Program-made: the position numbers and the translations under genes
NCBI GenBank assembly: GCA_030267965.1
Contig: BRYA01000471.1
Coordinates: 1 to 52,461 of the forward strand
Direction of reading: 5' to 3'
DNA: 52,461 nt
Source: Triparma columacea
Lineage: Eukaryota > Sar > Bolidophyceae > Parmales > Triparmaceae
Notes under the pieces: generated by a model
Told to the model about the DNA's origin: nothing
Seen by the model: only the letters and a program-made list of their open reading frames with translations
Databases searched by the model: none
Part shown: positions 50,846-52,461 of the stretch, in pieces
Layout of the letters: each line of letters starts with the position of its first letter
Numbering within the stretch: position 1 is the stretch's first letter

Positions 50846-52461
50846 TTATGGCGAAGCAGACGGGGCAACTTTGCCGGTATTCGACCGTTGTTTCGTGATA
50901 TTACTGCTATGCGAGGTTATGACGGGGGGGTTGAAGGTGGGGAGGGAGGAGAGTGCAGTGCGGACGGAGGTGAGAGCGTCTTCGTTGCCCAACCAGGTGA
51001 ATATGATTATCATGCGGTCGTGGAAGTCAGAAGTGAGGAAGGGGGGTGGGGTAACGTCCTCGTTTTTGTCGTTTTCAGTGTCATCATTCGCCAGCCCGTA
51101 CTTTGAGACGAGGTCGTTGCAGATCCATGACTTTATGCGGCCCATGGGGAGGTAGAGGGGGTTGAAGTTCATAGACCGCCTGGCCATCTCTTCGTCCTTT
51201 GTCTCGCTGTCGACCCACCAAACCTCCTTCGCATCTAAACATTCTTCAAAATGCTGCTTTCCTGTCTGCCTCCTCCACCACCTCCACCTCTCACAGTCCT
51301 CTGCCATATTCCCGAAGAACATCGCCGCTCCAACCCAGCTCAAGACTAAGCACGAGAAGTGCAGTCCCATCCCACCCGTGGCTGACAGCCACGGCAACGT
51401 CCCATCGATGACGAGGCTTGGGAGGGTTAGAACAACAAGTACGAAACTTGTTATCATTCGCCAAATAATGAGCGTCGAAGTGATGTGTGGGCCCAACTCG
51501 CATGGATTTTTGGTCATTGTGTTGAGCCCGACAAACGTGACCATATAATAGGCAAATTGAATGATTGGGCCCAGAACGTAGTCAACTTTTGAAGGTTTCG
51601 CAGTAAGAGAAAAAGCGAAAAGCTCGCCGTCCATGAAGTGCTTGAAGAGCATAACTGCGGCCATCTCGGTGAGGAAACCGTATAGTATGAAGCTACCTCC
51701 CAACTTGAGGAATGCGAGAGCGATTGCAAAAACGTTACATGTAAAGAACGTAATGGTGAAGAGGAAGAAGCCACCGAAACACTTTTTGAAGGCTGTCTTA
51801 TCTATCGGAAGCCAGTTGTAGGCAGGATTCTTAGGTGCACCAACAAACAGAGTGCGAGCAAGACCAATACTGGCATCGGTGTAGATCATCCCAGTTGCAA
51901 CAATCGAAGAAGTGATGCCGAAGTAGTTGATGAGAGAGAGGTCTTCAAGGTTGCTTGACAGCATGGAGATGGCCTGAATGATCGACTCGGGGAGCGACTC
52001 GAATATAATTTCACAACCCTTGGTACCGGCGAGCATCATAAGAGGGTCAAACATCATACCCTCAGCCCGCTCAACACCCCGAAACACAGACCACGCTTCA
52101 ATGACCGGTAGGACACCCAAGAATGCAGACAAAACCATTGGTCCCCACTTCCTAAACCCCAGTCCCCGGTACTGCAACCACGCAATCAAAGCCTGAAATC
52201 CAATCCCCGCAGACACACAAGTCAAGGAAGCCGTTCCCCAACCCTCTTGTCCAGTAGTCCCAAAGAATGCAATCGTCACCAACACATCTGTCGCCATGTC
52301 AACGTAAGATGACGCTGCTACAGTGAACAACCTCATCCCCAAGCCAATCCTGAACATCTTGACCATCGGACGTAACTTGATCGCAAGCTCGACCACGAAT
52401 GTCCTAACATTTTTCTTCACATTCAATGATCCCGATTCCTCTCTCCATGTCAGAAAGTTCG
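50846..52461 (-). CDS. Large multi-pass membrane protein, 5' end beyond the window
   Basis: At least 526 residues; the frame stays open through the window edge (upstream codons read NFLTWREESGSL), and 52426 is not an ATG, so the true start is outside. About ten hydrophobic segments are visible, with DMATDVLVTIAFFG, a Pro-helix FESLPESIIQAISML and YMVTFVGLNT. A cytosolic C-terminal part follows (WRWWRRQTGKQHF and a long acidic/Ser tail). The DxxTD and E-x-x-P-x-x-(I/L)-(I/L)-Q motifs recur in the frameshifted protein at 11758-14153, making the two distant paralogues. An XK/XKR-like scramblase relationship is possible but unproven. Confidence 0.7.
   Translation of the reverse strand, partial: NFLTWREESGSLNVKKNVRTFVVELAIKLRPMVKMFRIGLGMRLFTVAASSYVDMATDVLVTIAFFGTTGQEGWGTASLTCVSAGIGFQALIAWLQYRGLGFRKWGPMVLSAFLGVLPVIEAWSVFRGVERAEGMMFDPLMMLAGTKGCEIIFESLPESIIQAISMLSSNLEDLSLINYFGITSSIVATGMIYTDASIGLARTLFVGAPKNPAYNWLPIDKTAFKKCFGGFFLFTITFFTCNVFAIALAFLKLGGSFILYGFLTEMAAVMLFKHFMDGELFAFSLTAKPSKVDYVLGPIIQFAYYMVTFVGLNTMTKNPCELGPHITSTLIIWRMITSFVLVVLTLPSLVIDGTLPWLSATGGMGLHFSCLVLSWVGAAMFFGNMAEDCERWRWWRRQTGKQHFEECLDAKEVWWVDSETKDEEMARRSMNFNPLYLPMGRIKSWICNDLVSKYGLANDDTENDKNEDVTPPPFLTSDFHDRMIIIFTWLGNEDALTSVRTALSSLPTFNPPVITSHSSNITKQRSNTGKVAPSASP

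Overview
This is a nuclear eukaryotic window. Protein genes carry short GT-AG introns (about 80-330 bases), it contains a complete alpha-tubulin gene with a 7-base first coding exon, and there is no operon structure. Flagellar-type proteins (an SHIPPO/PGP-repeat protein, a possible Dpy-30/RIIa-fold protein), compact intron-poor genes and the many BspA-type leucine-rich-repeat genes suggest a unicellular flagellate protist. A stramenopile alga of the Bolidophyceae/Parmales type is my best guess, but it is an inference and not proven here. Two N gaps (10390-10424 and 34277-34941) and several poly-G runs mark a draft assembly.

Layout. 1-2.3 kb: 3'-truncated SMARCAL1-like helicase and a polyQ protein, both on the minus strand. 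2.6-6.4 kb: first pair of LRR_5 (BspA-type) genes. 6.4-10.7 kb: TMEM151-like membrane protein and a four-exon SHIPPO-repeat protein. 10.9-14.2 kb: small Dpy-30/RIIa-like gene and a frameshifted multi-pass membrane protein. 14.2-17 kb: second LRR_5 pair. 17.1-21.6 kb: small Gly/Cys gene and a six-exon Sec10/EXOC5-like exocyst gene with NPF motifs. 21.7-24.7 kb: small membrane protein, glycine-rich protein and a complete three-exon argininosuccinate lyase. 24.9-30.5 kb: a disturbed zone with an M20-peptidase fragment, two unknown genes, a decayed IS630/Tc1-like transposase and a truncated LCB2 (serine palmitoyltransferase) gene. 30.7-33.7 kb: third LRR_5 pair. 33.8-36.5 kb: two genes running toward each other into the large gap, one of them a TauA/NMT1-like solute-binding protein. 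36.9-44.1 kb: coiled-coil protein, membrane protein, a dehydrogenase-cupin fusion and a signal-peptide membrane protein. 44.4-50.7 kb: alpha-tubulin, an atypical GAPDH and an AIM6-like phosphodiesterase with a duplicated last exon. 50.8-52.4 kb: a multi-pass membrane protein that continues past the edge.

The most distinctive feature is the LRR_5 family. Six genes in three pairs share a C-terminal module but use two unrelated, internally conserved 5' modules (A and B) and a common 3' module. One 3' module also lies alone just upstream of alpha-tubulin. This looks like a modular, shuffling gene cassette. The other genes are housekeeping genes and show no pathway linkage to each other.
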